Notes: generated from the letters alone by a model not told the origin. DNA of 64,000 bases from Actinomycetota bacterium (GCA_018268455.1 JAFDWM010000290.1:186001-250000); one strand, 5' to 3'; positions 36,940 to 48,900 are shown, counted from the stretch's first letter. Program-made: numbers and translations.

Positions 36940-38046
36940 TCAGGCCCGGAAGCGATCGCGCAGCTTGGAGAACAGGCCCTGGTGGAACTCTGCGAGCTTC
37001 GGTGCCGGTGCCTTGGTGCGCTTGGCGAAGTCCTCGATGATCTGGCGCTGCTTGTGATCGAGCTTGGTGGGGGTGAGCACCTGCACGCCGACGCGGAGGT
37101 CGCCGCGCTGGGTGCCGCGCAGCGGGGTGATGCCGCGGCCCTTGATGGTGAGCACGTCGCCCGACTGCAGGCCCTGGCGGATCTCGAGGTCGACCGGCCC
37201 GTCGAGGGACTCGATCGTCGTCGTCGCGCCGAGGATCGCGTCGCTCATCGCCACCTCGAGGGTCGCGAGCAGGTCATCCCCCTCGCGGCTGAAGCGCGCA
37301 TGCGGCTGCACCGAGACCTCGATGTAGAGATCCCCGTTGGGCCCGCCGGCGCGGCCGACCTCGCCGGATCCGGGCAGCTGCAGACGCAGCCCGGTCTCGA
37401 CACCCGCGGGGATGTCCAGGCCGACCGTGCGCCGCGAGCGCACCCGGCCCTGGCCGTTGCAGGTCTGGCAGGGGAACGGGATCGTGGTGCCGTAGCCCTC
37501 GCAGGATCCGCAGGGCGCGGTGGTGACGACGTTGCCCAGCAGGCTGCGCACCTGCTGCTGCACGTGACCGGATCCACCGCAGATGTCGCAGGTGACCGGC
37601 GACGTGCCCTCCTGGCAGCACGATCCCTGGCAGGTCTCGCAGAGCACCGCGGTGTCGACCTCGATGTCCCTGTGCACGCCGAAGACGACGTCTCCGAGTT
37701 CGAGCGTGACGCGCACGAGGGCATCCTGACCGCGTTCGCGGCGCGAGCGCGGCCGGGCGGCCCGGGCTCCCCCGCCGCCGAAGAAGGTCTCGAAGATGTC
37801 GCCGAACCCGCCGAACCCGCCGAATCCCGCGTTGCCGTTCTGGTCGCCGCCCATGTCGTAGCGGCGGCGCGAGTCGGCGTCGCTGAGCACGTCGTAGGCG
37901 TGCGTGACGAGCTTGAACCGCTCTGCCGCGTCCTCGCTCGGGTTGACGTCGGGGTGCAGCTGACGCGCGAGCCGCCGGTATGCCTTCTTGATCTCGTCCT
38001 CGCTCGCATCGCGCGAGACGCCGAGGACCTCGTAGTGATCCGCCAC
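36940..38046 (-). CDS. dnaJ: Chaperone protein DnaJ (DnaJ2 type)
   Basis: A 368-residue Hsp40. The J domain occupies residues 1-70 with the HPDVN (HPD) motif. A short Gly/Phe linker ([14 protein letters not shown]) leads to the zinc-finger domain with four CxxC motifs: [24 protein letters not shown] and CQTCNGQG. The C-terminal substrate-binding domains follow. It is the copy linked to hrcA, not the dnaK-grpE-linked one. The gap of 50 bases from hrcA and the CIRCE upstream put it under heat-shock control. Confidence 0.96.
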   Translation of the reverse strand: MADHYEVLGVSRDASEDEIKKAYRRLARQLHPDVNPSEDAAERFKLVTHAYDVLSDADSRRRYDMGGDQNGNAGFGGFGGFGDIFETFFGGGGARAARPRSRRERGQDALVRVTLELGDVVFGVHRDIEVDTAVLCETCQGSCCQEGTSPVTCDICGGSGHVQQQVRSLLGNVVTTAPCGSCEGYGTTIPFPCQTCNGQGRVRSRRTVGLDIPAGVETGLRLQLPGSGEVGRAGGPNGDLYIEVSVQPHARFSREGDDLLATLEVAMSDAILGATTTIESLDGPVDLEIRQGLQSGDVLTIKGRGITPLRGTQRGDLRVGVQVLTPTKLDHKQRQIIEDFAKRTKAPAPKLAEFHQGLFSKLRDRFRA

Positions 38047-38096
38047 TGTCGCCTTTCCGGGCCGCCGTTCGGCGGCGCGTGTGTTCGTACGGCCGC

Positions 38097-39131
38097 TCAG
38101 CGGCCGTTCTCGTCCTCTTCGAGCAGCTTCGACAGGTAGCGGGCCACGGCCCGCGCCGCTGCGAGATTGCTCGGGTAGTCCATCCGGGTCGGTCCCATCA
38201 CGCCCACGCGTGCGGTGCCACCGGGGGTCAGGTAGTCGCTGGCCACGATCGACGCCTCACCGAGGCCGAATGCCGCGTTCTCCGTGCCGATGCTCGCCGC
38301 GAGTCCGTGCTCGTCGACGCGCATCTCACTCATCAGCCGCAGCAGCGTGACCTGCTCTTCGATCGCCTCGAGGAGCGGGTGGATGCTTCCGCGGAAGTCG
38401 TGCTCGCGCCGGGCGAGTGTCGCCGCCCCCGCCATCACCAGGCGCTCCTGCCGGAACTCGGCGAGCTCCTCGGCGACCGCGCGCAGCACGGCGGCCCGCG
38501 CCGCGTCGATGCGCGGACCGTAGGAGGTGTCCGCCGCCGCCTCCACGCGCTCCGCCCCTCGGCGCACGGAGCGACCGGTGAGCAGCTCGGTGATGACCGC
38601 ACGCAGCAGCCCGAGCTCGGGTTCGTCCAGGTCGGCCGGCAACGGCACGATCCGCTGGGACACCCCGCCGGCATCCGTCACCAGCACGATCAGGAGGCGG
38701 TTCGCCGCGAGCGCGACGAGCTCGACGTGGGTGATGTGCGCCCGGGCGAATGACGGGTACTGCGCGAGCGCGACCTGTCCGGTGAGCCGGGTGAGCACCC
38801 GCACGGTGCGCACCATGAGGTCGTCGAGATCGGCGGGATCCGCGAGGAACGCCGTGATCGCGCTGCGCTGGGCCGCGGAGAGCGGACGCACCTGCGCGAG
38901 GTGGTCGACGAACACCCGATAGCCCTTGTCGGTCGGCACCCGACCCGACGAGGTGTGCGGGGCGGCGATGAGATCCTCGTCCTCGAGCTGCGCCATGTCG
39001 TTGCGGATCGTGGCGGCCGACACCCCGAAGGCGTGGCGTTCCACGATCGAGCGGCTGCCGACCGGCTCGTTCGTCTCGACGTAGTCCTCGACGATGGCGC
39101 GGAGCACCTGGAGTCCTCGTTCAGAGACCAT
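38097..39131 (-). CDS. hrcA: Heat-inducible transcription repressor HrcA
   Basis: A 344-residue repressor of class I heat-shock genes. The N-terminal winged helix ([29 protein letters not shown]) with [15 protein letters not shown] recognises CIRCE, and the C-terminal domain has the [20 protein letters not shown] segment. Its own promoter region contains a CIRCE element, so it is autoregulated. Confidence 0.96.
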   Translation of the reverse strand: MVSERGLQVLRAIVEDYVETNEPVGSRSIVERHAFGVSAATIRNDMAQLEDEDLIAAPHTSSGRVPTDKGYRVFVDHLAQVRPLSAAQRSAITAFLADPADLDDLMVRTVRVLTRLTGQVALAQYPSFARAHITHVELVALAANRLLIVLVTDAGGVSQRIVPLPADLDEPELGLLRAVITELLTGRSVRRGAERVEAAADTSYGPRIDAARAAVLRAVAEELAEFRQERLVMAGAATLARREHDFRGSIHPLLEAIEEQVTLLRLMSEMRVDEHGLAASIGTENAAFGLGEASIVASDYLTPGGTARVGVMGPTRMDYPSNLAAARAVARYLSKLLEEDENGR

Positions 39132-39146
39132 CGCTCCTCCTCACCG

Positions 39147-39173
39147 CTGGCACTCGTGCGTCCTGAGTGCCAA
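39147..39173. promoter_or_regulatory. CIRCE operator upstream of hrcA-dnaJ
   Basis: CTGGCACTC (39147-39155), nine-base spacer GTGCGTCCT, GAGTGCCAA (39165-39173): an inverted repeat matching the CIRCE consensus (TTAGCACTC-N9-GAGTGCTAA) apart from C/G at the usual A/T position. It lies 16 bases before the hrcA start. HrcA binding here is well established for the family. Confidence 0.92.
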
Positions 39174-39243
39174 TCCTATCGCGTCGTGCACGCGCCACGC
39201 TCAGCAACCCGGCCGGATCCGCACGCGCTTCTAAGATGTGGCC

Positions 39244-40683
39244 ATGGATCACGACGTCGTGCGCACGAGGATCTCCTCCGGCGAGCTCCTGGGGCGCCGT
39301 GCGGACGGGATCGACCGCCATCTCGGCATCCCATACGCTGCACCGCCGTTCGGCCCGGGACGATTCCGGCCACCTCAGCCCGTGGCACCGTGGAGCGAGC
39401 CCCGCGACGCCGATGCCTTCGGACCGACGGCGCCGCAGCTGCCGTACGGTGCGGCGCTCGCGGAGATCCTCGGCACCGTCCGCATCGATGGGGACGACAT
39501 CCTCACCGCGAACGTATGGAGCCCGGCCGGCGCCGACGCCGCACCCGTGGTCCTGTGGATCCACGGCGGCGCGCTCGAACGCGGCGCCGCCGCGCTGTCG
39601 ATGTACGACGGCTCCGCCTTCGCGCGGGACGGCATCGTGTTCGTCAGCATCAACTACCGGCTGGGATCCGAGGGGTTCTCGGTGCTGGACGGCGCGCCCC
39701 GCAACCTGGGCATCCAGGACGCGGTGGCGGCACTGCACTGGGTGCGCGACGAGATCACGACCTTCGGCGGCGACCCCGACCGCATCACGCTCATGGGCGA
39801 ATCCGCGGGTGGCGCGATCGTCGCCGCGCTGCTCGCCCGCGAGGACACCCGCTCACTGGTGCGCGCCGGAATCATCCAGTCCGGCCCGTTGCACGCGCAG
39901 CGCCCCGAACGGGCGGGGCGCGTCTCCCGGCAGCTGGCGAAGAGGCTCGGCGTGGCGCCGACGCGGGAGGCGTTCGCGGCCCTGGACCCCGAGGTGCTCC
40001 TGGAAGCACGCCGCGCCCAGGCCGCCGGGTCGTCGCCGATGGGCGGAGCGCCCGGCTTCCAGTTCGCGATCGATCCGGAGTCACTGCCGCAGTCACCGCA
40101 CGAGGCGCTCGCCGACGCCGATGTCCCGCTGCTGATCGGCACGAACGCCGACGAATACCGGCTCTGGTTCCCGCCCGCCGCGCTCGCCGCGATCCGGCCT
40201 CTGAAGCTGCTGCTCGCCCGGCTCGCGCTGCGGATCCCGGCCGCTGCGGCACGGTCCGTGCGAGCGGATCATCCCGGTGCGAGTACCGGAGAGGTGTTCG
40301 GGCAGCTCGCCACCGACCTGCTGCTGCGGGCACCGGCGACCCGGATCGCGCGCGCCCGCACGGCGCCGACCTACGTCTACGAGTTCGCCTGGCCGAGTCC
40401 GGTGCGCGATCTGGGGGCCGCGCATGCCCTGGAGCTGCCCTTCGTCTTCGACCGGCTCGGCGACCCGGAAAGCGCCCGGATCACGGGCGCCGGGGCGCCG
40501 CAGGCCCTGGCGTCCGCGATGCACGACGCGTGGGTGCGGTTCATCCGCGACGGCGACCCTGGCTGGCCTGCGTTCGCGCGGGAGCGCACCGCTGCGCTGT
40601 TCTCCGGCACCGGAGCGGATCCGACCATCGCAGCGCAGCGACGCGCGGCGACGCTCGAGCTGCTGCCCGATCTGAAGGTGTGA
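39244..40683 (+). CDS. Carboxylesterase/lipase family protein (type B)
   Basis: A 479-residue type-B carboxylesterase, alpha/beta hydrolase fold. The N-terminal RTRISSGELLGRRADGI and GIPYAAPPFGPGRFRPPQP are the family opening. The oxyanion hole is WIHGGALERG, the nucleophile elbow is GESAGGAIV, and the acidic residue lies in the late NADEYRLW region. A catalytic His is likely near AHALELPFVFD. TAAGAT precedes the ATG by six bases (leaderless). It interrupts the conserved hemW-hrcA linkage. Confidence 0.88.
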   Translation: MDHDVVRTRISSGELLGRRADGIDRHLGIPYAAPPFGPGRFRPPQPVAPWSEPRDADAFGPTAPQLPYGAALAEILGTVRIDGDDILTANVWSPAGADAAPVVLWIHGGALERGAAALSMYDGSAFARDGIVFVSINYRLGSEGFSVLDGAPRNLGIQDAVAALHWVRDEITTFGGDPDRITLMGESAGGAIVAALLAREDTRSLVRAGIIQSGPLHAQRPERAGRVSRQLAKRLGVAPTREAFAALDPEVLLEARRAQAAGSSPMGGAPGFQFAIDPESLPQSPHEALADADVPLLIGTNADEYRLWFPPAALAAIRPLKLLLARLALRIPAAAARSVRADHPGASTGEVFGQLATDLLLRAPATRIARARTAPTYVYEFAWPSPVRDLGAAHALELPFVFDRLGDPESARITGAGAPQALASAMHDAWVRFIRDGDPGWPAFARERTAALFSGTGADPTIAAQRRAATLELLPDLKV

Positions 40684-40690
40684 GCCCCGG

Positions 40691-41917
40691 TCAGTCCGTG
40701 AGCGTACGCACCACCGCGTCGGCGAGCAGACGCCCGCGCAGCGTGAGCACCACAGTGCCGCGCAGCGCGGCGACGGGATCGACGAGCCCGTCGGCGATGA
40801 GCCCCGCCACCCGCGGACGCGCGTCGGGCTCGAGCCGGTCCACGGGAAGCCCCTCGGCCATCCGGGTGCGCAGCAGGATCCGCTCCAGGTTCGCGGCATC
40901 CGGATCCGGCCGCTCGGTGCCTGCCGCGGGCGACTCCCCGGCGGCCAGCCGCTGCGCATAGGCGGCGGGATGCTTCACGTTCCACCAGCGCAGTCCTGCG
41001 ACGTGGCTGTGCGCGCCGGGCCCGAACCCCCACCAGTCGGTGCCGCGCCAGTACGCCATGTTGTGCCGGGAACGCTGATCGCGGTCCGTCCCGCGCCGCG
41101 CCCAGTTGCTGACCTCGTACCAGTCGAAGCCGTCGCCGGCGAGCAGCTCGTCCGCGAGCTCGTACATGTCGGCCTGCAGGTCGTCGTCCGGCGCGGGCAC
41201 CTCACCGCGGCGGATCTGCCGGGCGAGCTTCGTACCGTCCTCGATGATCAGCGCGTACGCCGAGATGTGATCGGGTTCGAGCCGGATCGCGGTCTCCAGC
41301 GACGCACGCCAGTCGTCGAGCGACTCCCCCGGCGCCCCGTAGATGAGGTCGACACTGACCGCGAGACCGGCCTCCCTGGCCCAGCGCACCGCGGTGCGCA
41401 CGTTCTCGGGACGGTGCGTGCGGTCCAGAGCCGCGAGCACGTGCGGAACCGATGACTGCATGCCGATCGACATGCGCGTCACGCCCGCGGCGGCGAGTTC
41501 GGCGACGACCTCCGGGGTGACGGTGTCGGGATTGGCCTCCACGGTGACCTCGGCATCGCCGGCGATGCCGAACGCGTCGACGGCGGCCCCGAGCATGCGG
41601 GCGAGGTCACCGGCGGGCAGCAGTGTCGGCGTGCCCCCGCCGAAGAACACGGTGTCCATCGGCCGCAGCGCGCCCGCCTCATCGAGCACCGCGCGGGCGA
41701 GGTCGATCTCGCGGATCAGCGTGTCGGCATAGGCATCCTGACGGGCTCCGCGCAGTTCCGAGGCGGTGTAGGTGTTGAAGTCGCAGTAGCCGCAGCGCAC
41801 CCGGCAAAACGGCACGTGCAGGTATGCGGAGAACGCGGCGTGCGGATCGATCCGCAGATCGGCGGGCAGGCGCCCGTCCGGCGGCGCCGGGTCCCCCAGC
41901 GGCAGGGGTCCTGCCAT
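40691..41917 (-). CDS. hemW: Radical SAM heme chaperone HemW
   Basis: A 408-residue radical-SAM protein formerly labelled coproporphyrinogen III oxidase. The cluster motif is CRVRCGYC (Cys38, Cys42, Cys45). It has VFFGGGTPTLL and the later SMGMQS-like SIGMQSSVPHVL, and ends in a HemN C-terminal domain. HemW inserts heme into respiratory enzymes rather than oxidising coproporphyrinogen; the family is often misannotated. Start ATG 41917 overlaps the DUF1990 stop (TGATG). Confidence 0.93.
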   Translation of the reverse strand: MAGPLPLGDPAPPDGRLPADLRIDPHAAFSAYLHVPFCRVRCGYCDFNTYTASELRGARQDAYADTLIREIDLARAVLDEAGALRPMDTVFFGGGTPTLLPAGDLARMLGAAVDAFGIAGDAEVTVEANPDTVTPEVVAELAAAGVTRMSIGMQSSVPHVLAALDRTHRPENVRTAVRWAREAGLAVSVDLIYGAPGESLDDWRASLETAIRLEPDHISAYALIIEDGTKLARQIRRGEVPAPDDDLQADMYELADELLAGDGFDWYEVSNWARRGTDRDQRSRHNMAYWRGTDWWGFGPGAHSHVAGLRWWNVKHPAAYAQRLAAGESPAAGTERPDPDAANLERILLRTRMAEGLPVDRLEPDARPRVAGLIADGLVDPVAALRGTVVLTLRGRLLADAVVRTLTD

Positions 41918-42567
41918 CAGAGCGGCGTCGCGTACAGCGGCGAGATCGCGCGCAGGTAGCGGGCGAACAGCTCGCGCCGGCGACGCTTCACCAGGAACGG
42001 GAGGGTGCGATAGAGCACGCTGTTGGGACGGTCGAACGCGCGCACCGTGAACCACACCTCATCGGCGTCGTTCCATTCGATGTCGAACGACTCCTCGCCG
42101 CTCACGACGGATCCGTCGACCGTGCCCAGCACGAACCCGATCCGTCTGGTCTGCTCGGTGACGGAGATCACGCGCAACTCCGCGTCCGCGCGCATGCCGG
42201 CGACGCGGCCGTGCAGCTTCAGCGTCATGCCGGGGCCGGCCCACGGCGTGCCGTCCTCGTCGTAGCGCGGCTCGACCTGCGTCGAGCTCGGCGCGATCGG
42301 CGCACCCTCCGCGTCGAAGCTCACCCCCGCGTAGCCGGGGCTCGATGCCGGACGCACGTCGGTGAGCTGCAGGCCGGCTGCGCGCTGCGCGGTCCACGAC
42401 AGCAGGGCGTCACCGGCGGTGCGGAACCGCTCTTCGCCGCTGCCGAGCCGCCAGGACTCCTGAGCCGGCACGCTGTGCTCCGGCGGGTACTGCATGAGGT
42501 CGGGCGCGTGAGTCGCACCCACGGCGGCATAGTCCACCGTGCCTTCTCGGAATGTGCCGCGACGCAT
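41917..42567 (-). CDS. DUF1990 domain-containing protein
   Basis: A 216-residue member of the DUF1990 family, a helix-grip-type fold of unknown function found in actinobacteria and plants. The family segments GSGEERFRTAGDALLSW and the C-terminal FLVKRRRRELFARYLRAI are present. Start chosen at MRRGTFREGTVDYAAVG because it follows a TAGGCT box by seven bases. It is translationally coupled with hemW. Confidence 0.82.
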   Translation of the reverse strand: MRRGTFREGTVDYAAVGATHAPDLMQYPPEHSVPAQESWRLGSGEERFRTAGDALLSWTAQRAAGLQLTDVRPASSPGYAGVSFDAEGAPIAPSSTQVEPRYDEDGTPWAGPGMTLKLHGRVAGMRADAELRVISVTEQTRRIGFVLGTVDGSVVSGEESFDIEWNDADEVWFTVRAFDRPNSVLYRTLPFLVKRRRRELFARYLRAISPLYATPL

Positions 42568-42646
42568 GACCACCAGCCTACTTGCCAGTCGCCGCCGACT
42601 CACCCAGGTTCCGCTAAGGCGGAGATGCAGACCCCGGGACGCGCGA

Positions 42647-43324
42647 TCAGGAAGGCGGCTCTCCGGGCACGATGAGGCCGAGTTCGTAGGCGGCGATCAC
42701 CGCCTGCACGCGATCGCGGAGGTCGAGCTTGGCGAGGATGCGGCTCACGTGCGTCTTCACCGTGCCCTCGGACACGTGCAGCCCCAGGCCGATCTCGGCG
42801 TTGCTGCGCCCCTGCGCGAGCGCGGTCAGCACCTCGCGCTCGCGCACGGTGAGCGCAGCCAGCACGCCCGTATCCGCCGCGCCGTGCGGCGGACGCGCCA
42901 CGTAGACCTCGACCAGACGGCGGGTCACCGCAGGCGCGAGCAGCATGTCCCCGACCGCGACCTGGCGCACCGCCGCGAGGATCTGCTCCGGTCCGGCATC
43001 CTTCAGCAGGAAGGCGCTCGCGCCCGCCCGCAGAGCCGCATACACGTACTCGTCGAGGTCGAAGGTGGTCAGGATCAGGATCCGGGTGGCCGGGCTGGCG
43101 TCGAGGATCCTCGGCACCGCCTGGATCCCGTCCATGCCGGGCATCCGCACATCGAGGAGCATCACGTCGGGTCGATGCTCGCGTGCCACCGCGATCGCCT
43201 CCGCGCCGCTCTGGCCCTCTCCGACCAGCCGGAGGTCGGGCTGGGATTCGACCGCCATCCGCAGCGCCGCCCTGATGAGGGGCTGATCATCGACGATCGC
43301 CACAGAACAGTCGCCCGAGCTCAC
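42647..43324 (-). CDS. LuxR-family response regulator (NarL type), orphan
   Basis: A 225-residue two-domain regulator. The receiver domain carries acidic VDD at residues 11-13, phospho-acceptor Asp58 in [10 protein letters not shown], a conserved Thr and the switch Lys (FLLKDAG). The C-terminal HTH ([25 protein letters not shown]...TVKTHV) is LuxR/NarL type. GTG 43324 has AGGAGG at ideal spacing. The usual partner histidine kinase is absent: lepA lies upstream and DUF1990 downstream. It is either an orphan or the kinase lies elsewhere. Confidence 0.92.
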   Translation of the reverse strand: MSSGDCSVAIVDDQPLIRAALRMAVESQPDLRLVGEGQSGAEAIAVAREHRPDVMLLDVRMPGMDGIQAVPRILDASPATRILILTTFDLDEYVYAALRAGASAFLLKDAGPEQILAAVRQVAVGDMLLAPAVTRRLVEVYVARPPHGAADTGVLAALTVREREVLTALAQGRSNAEIGLGLHVSEGTVKTHVSRILAKLDLRDRVQAVIAAYELGLIVPGEPPS

Positions 43325-43449
43325 GGCGTCCTCCTGCCCATCGGCAGTCCGGCGCGGCCCCGCAGCACTGCATCCCGCATGCCACCACGGTAGCCCCATC
43401 AGGGTCGCGGCGACCGCCTGCCTCCGCGCGAGCAGCGGCCAGGAGCGAC

Positions 43450-45303
<1,854 letters not shown>

Positions 45304-45445
45304 GGGGTCCTGAACGATGCGGGTCCGGCGAGCGGATCGGGCGGTCCCCGAGCCTGATCTGGGGATCCGTTCGATTCTACGGGAGCGGCACGGCGAGGTG
45401 CGGCGTCCCGGGATCCGCCCCGGGCCGAGCTCTAGACTGGCGCGC

Positions 45446-46171
45446 ATGCGCCGTCCGCCCGTCTCCGTGGTCTTCGTGCACGGGATCCGCACCTCGGCGA
45501 CCATGTGGCGCTCCCAGCAGGAGTATCTGACCGCGCGAGGGAATCCGTCTGTCGCCGTCGATCTGCCCGGCCACGGCACGCGCAGGGATGAGCCGTTCAC
45601 CCTCGATGAGGCGATGCGCACGATCGATCACGCAGTGCGCGCGCCCGACGGACCCGTGCTGCTCGTCGGGCATTCGATGGGCGGGCTGCTGTGCACGGCC
45701 TACACGGGCGCGGATCCGGCTCCGCCGGTGGCCGCGTTCATCGGCGCCTCCTGCACGGCGCTGCCCCGCGGCGCGGGACTCGCCGCCTATCGCGTGCTCG
45801 CGGGAGCGCTGAATGCGATGCCCGACCATGGCCTGTGGCTGAGTCGCCAGGTGCTCGACGCGACGCTGCCCGAGGCCACTCGCGACGACTTCGGCGCCGG
45901 CGGATACGCGATGCAGGCGCAGGACGACGCCCTGCGGTCGCTGGCCGCGCTCGACCTCTTCTCGGCGGTGCCCAGGATCCATGTGCCGACGTGGTTCGTG
46001 AACGGGCAGTTCGACCAGCTCCGCACGCACGAGACGCTCTACCGCCGGCTCGCGCCCGATGCGGAGTTCATCATCGTGCCGCGCACCACGCACCTGGTGA
46101 CCGCGATGCGGCCCCGGGTGTTCAACGCGGTGCTGCAGCTGGCGCTGGCGACGCTGGAGACGACGCCCTGA
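45446..46171 (+). CDS. Alpha/beta hydrolase
   Basis: A 241-residue alpha/beta hydrolase. Oxyanion region [14 protein letters not shown], nucleophile elbow GHSMGGLL (Ser near residue 83), Asp in NGQFDQL and His in PRTTHLV make a complete triad. It resembles plant methylesterase/hydroxynitrile lyase-like and other small esterases; substrate unknown. TAGACT precedes the ATG by seven bases. Its 3' end overlaps the convergent MFS gene by 50 bases. Confidence 0.88.
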   Translation: MRRPPVSVVFVHGIRTSATMWRSQQEYLTARGNPSVAVDLPGHGTRRDEPFTLDEAMRTIDHAVRAPDGPVLLVGHSMGGLLCTAYTGADPAPPVAAFIGASCTALPRGAGLAAYRVLAGALNAMPDHGLWLSRQVLDATLPEATRDDFGAGGYAMQAQDDALRSLAALDLFSAVPRIHVPTWFVNGQFDQLRTHETLYRRLAPDAEFIIVPRTTHLVTAMRPRVFNAVLQLALATLETTP

Positions 46172-47414
46172 CCGCGTAGGTCATCGCCGCCCCCACGACC
46201 GAGAGCACGGCCGCGGCGCCGAACAGCAGCCAGAAGCCTCCGACGAGGGCGACGAGGCCCGCACCGAGCAGCGGGCCCAGCAGCTGGCCCAGCTGCGCGG
46301 AGACGTTCACGAGCCCGAGGTCGCGGGCGTGGTCGTCCGGATCCTTCAGCAGGTCGGTGGCGAACGCGAGGCTCACCGCCATGTAGGCGCCGTAACCCGC
46401 GCCCATGATCGCGGCGGCGACGGCGGTCATCGCGAACGTGGGGCTGAACAGGATCACCACGCCGGAGACCGCCTGCACGAGGGCGGAGACCGCGGTGATG
46501 GTGCGGCGGCGGCGCAGCGGGCCCGCCGACGGGCGATCGGAGAGGATGCCGGCGACGATGGAGGCGATGACGACGAAGACCGTGTAGATCACGATCAGGA
46601 TGAGCAGGTCGTCCTGGGCCGCAGCCGAGGGGACTCGCACGCCGTAGAGCAGGAAGAACAGCAGCAGCGAGGTGCCGAAGGCATTGCCGATGTTGACGGT
46701 GAAGCGGCTGATCAGCAGCCACAGGAAGTCGCGGTCACGCCATGACGCCGTGCGGGCGGTCGTGCGCGGAGCCGGAAGTGCGAGCTCGTGCGCGGGCGCG
46801 TCCGGCAGCAGCAGCGCCGTTCCGGTGCCGATCACGGCGATGATGGCCGCCAGCAGGAAGTAGGACTGCGCCACGTTCAGGCCGATCAGGACGACGGCGC
46901 CCACGCCGACGACGATGCCGACGGCCTGGGCCGAGCTCGCGGCCGCCGACGCCGCACCCCGCTGGGTGGTGAGCTGGTCCGCGATCATCGCGGTGAGGGC
47001 GGCCGAGGCGACCGACACTCCGACCGAGACGACGATCCAGGCACCGCCGACCGCGACGGGACCCGTCACGATACCCGTCAGCACCAGCCCGAGCGCGGCG
47101 AGCAGGGATCCGCCGATCGCCCACGGCCGCCGGCGTCCCCATCGCGAGCGGGTGCGATCCGACCAGCGGCCCGAGACGGGCGCGGCGATGATGCCGACGA
47201 GCCCGCCCACCGACAGCACGACGCCGGCCCAGACGACTCCGCCGATCCAGTTCTCGCCGGGGGCGCCGGTATCGAGCTGCAACGGCAGCAGGAGCTGGAT
47301 GGGGGTGAGCTGCACCGTCCAGATCGCCAGCCACGCGAGCGTGAACAGGGTCATCCAGACCGGGCCGACCCGCCTTCCCGCGCGGGGGGCCGCGACGCCG
47401 GAGTGCTCGCTCAC
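46122..47414 (-). CDS. MFS/GPH-type sugar transporter
   Basis: A 430-residue carrier with 12 hydrophobic segments. The cytoplasmic loop SDRTRSRWGRRRPW after helix 2 is the glycoside-pentoside-hexuronide:cation symporter signature. It is co-transcribed with the GH1 beta-glucosidase (GTG start overlaps its stop, GTGA), so uptake of a beta-glucoside or disaccharide is the likely role. The C terminus ([10 protein letters not shown]) reads over the convergent hydrolase gene. Confidence 0.88.
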   Translation of the reverse strand: MSEHSGVAAPRAGRRVGPVWMTLFTLAWLAIWTVQLTPIQLLLPLQLDTGAPGENWIGGVVWAGVVLSVGGLVGIIAAPVSGRWSDRTRSRWGRRRPWAIGGSLLAALGLVLTGIVTGPVAVGGAWIVVSVGVSVASAALTAMIADQLTTQRGAASAAASSAQAVGIVVGVGAVVLIGLNVAQSYFLLAAIIAVIGTGTALLLPDAPAHELALPAPRTTARTASWRDRDFLWLLISRFTVNIGNAFGTSLLLFFLLYGVRVPSAAAQDDLLILIVIYTVFVVIASIVAGILSDRPSAGPLRRRRTITAVSALVQAVSGVVILFSPTFAMTAVAAAIMGAGYGAYMAVSLAFATDLLKDPDDHARDLGLVNVSAQLGQLLGPLLGAGLVALVGGFWLLFGAAAVLSVVGAAMTYAVRASSPASPAPAAAPR

Positions 47415-48781
47415 GAGCGTGCCTCCGCGATGAGCGCGCGGAACCAGGAGAACGAGGACTTCGGGGTGCGCGCGCCCGTCGCCATGTCGACGTGCACGAG
47501 CCCGAACCGCTGGGTGTAGCCGTCGGCCCATTCGAAGTTGTCCAGCAGCGACCACACGGTGTACGTGTCGACGTCCACGCCCGCGCGCATCGCCGCGAGC
47601 ACGGCGGCGATGTGCCCGTGCAGATAGTCGATCCGCTCGGTGTCGTCGAGCGGCCCGTCGACGTGGTCCGGTTCGGGGAAGGACGCCCCGTTCTCGGCGA
47701 TGGCGATCGGGGGCAGCGCGGCGCCGTAGCGCTCGTTCGCATCGATGAGGAACGCGGTCAGCGCCTCGGGGACGATCGGCCACAGCGGGCCGAACCCCGT
47801 CGTCGCCGCTCCGGGTGTGGGCACCACCTCGAACGGGACGTGCCCGCCGGCCGCAGCGACCGTGGTCGGGTTGTACCAGTTCAGCCCGTAGACCTCGCAG
47901 GGCGTGCTGATGACGGCGAGATCGCCGTCCTGCACGGGCAGCGCCACGCCCAGCGCCTCGAGGTCGGGGTAGCGCCCGAGCAGCACGGGGTCGGCGTACA
48001 TCCGGTTGTGGATGAGGTCGTACAGGTAGGCGGCCTGCAGGTCGGCTTCCGCCTCGGACGCCGGCACCACCTGGGTGTGGTTGTTGACGATGCCGACGCG
48101 CGTGGCGCCGTGCGCGTGCAGGATCCGCGCCGCGTATCCATGTGCGAGCAGCTGGTGGTGCACGGCCGGCAGCGCGTCGAACAGCAGCGTGCGCCCCGGC
48201 GCCAGCTCGCCGATCGCGTAGCCCTGCAGCGTCGTGGATACCGGCTCGTTGATCGTGTACCAGTGCTGCACCCGGTCACCGAGGGCGTCGGCGACGATCT
48301 CGGCGTACTGTGCGAAGCGCTCGGCCGTGTCGCGGTTCAGCCATCCGCCGTCCGCCTCCAGGCGGGACGGCAGATCCCAGTGGTAGAGCGTCGGCGTGGG
48401 CGTCACCCCGGCGTCGAGGAGTCTGTCGACCAGACGGTCGTAGTAGGCGAGCCCCGCCGGATTCGGCCGTCCGTCCGAGAGCACGCGCACCCAGGAGATC
48501 GAGAACCGGTACTCGTCCACGCCGAGGCGGGCGAGCAGCGCGACATCCTCGGCGCTGCGGTGATAGCTGTCCGGCCCCGGATCCGCGGTGCTCCCGTCGC
48601 GCACCCGGCCCGGGGTCTCGACGAAGTCATCCCAGATCGAGCGTTCTCGCCCGTCGGCCGCGCGCGCCCCTTCGATCTGGAATGCCGCGGTCGCGGCGGA
48701 GAACCGCAGTCGGCGCAGCTGCGCGCCGTCGAGTGGCGCGCTCTGCGAATGCGGGGTGGTGGATGCGGCGTGTTCGGGCAT
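47411..48781 (-). CDS. GH1 beta-glucosidase
   Basis: A 456-residue family-1 glycoside hydrolase. The acid/base is Glu179 in the TINEP motif and the nucleophile is Glu363 in IAENG. The N-terminal FSAATAAFQIEGA signature and the closing YTVWSLLDNFEWADGY are complete. No signal peptide, so it acts in the cytoplasm on imported beta-glucosides. The start follows GGAG; an upstream in-frame Met (MLAEDPKESS) is possible. It leads an operon with the MFS carrier. Confidence 0.94.
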   Translation of the reverse strand: MPEHAASTTPHSQSAPLDGAQLRRLRFSAATAAFQIEGARAADGRERSIWDDFVETPGRVRDGSTADPGPDSYHRSAEDVALLARLGVDEYRFSISWVRVLSDGRPNPAGLAYYDRLVDRLLDAGVTPTPTLYHWDLPSRLEADGGWLNRDTAERFAQYAEIVADALGDRVQHWYTINEPVSTTLQGYAIGELAPGRTLLFDALPAVHHQLLAHGYAARILHAHGATRVGIVNNHTQVVPASEAEADLQAAYLYDLIHNRMYADPVLLGRYPDLEALGVALPVQDGDLAVISTPCEVYGLNWYNPTTVAAAGGHVPFEVVPTPGAATTGFGPLWPIVPEALTAFLIDANERYGAALPPIAIAENGASFPEPDHVDGPLDDTERIDYLHGHIAAVLAAMRAGVDVDTYTVWSLLDNFEWADGYTQRFGLVHVDMATGARTPKSSFSWFRALIAEARS

Positions 48782-48894
48782 GGACGACTCCTTCGGGTCC
48801 TCGGCCAGCATGCACCATCGCGTGCGCGACGGAGCCGCGCGACGCGCCCGCCGTCGTGTCGCCCTGCGCGTTCGGCGATGGCCCGGATCCCTGA

Positions 48895-48900
48895 TAAGAT
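48895..48900 (+). promoter_or_regulatory. -10 box for rpsT
   Basis: TAAGAT, about 105 bases upstream of the rpsT GTG. It is the best -10 match in the 224 bases between the beta-glucosidase and rpsT. Nothing else is recognisable in that gap; I saw no sugar-type operator palindrome. Confidence 0.35.

Noticed and set aside
43325..43449. Possible remnant of a histidine kinase between the response regulator and lepA
   Set aside because: Only 125 bases, no H-box or ATPase-like sequence in any frame.
45360..45385. GTTCGATTC resembling a T-loop upstream of lepA
   Set aside because: Flanks do not pair and no other cloverleaf arms are present.
48782..48890. LacI-type operator before the beta-glucosidase
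   Set aside because: No convincing palindrome of the usual GCGCTC-type found.
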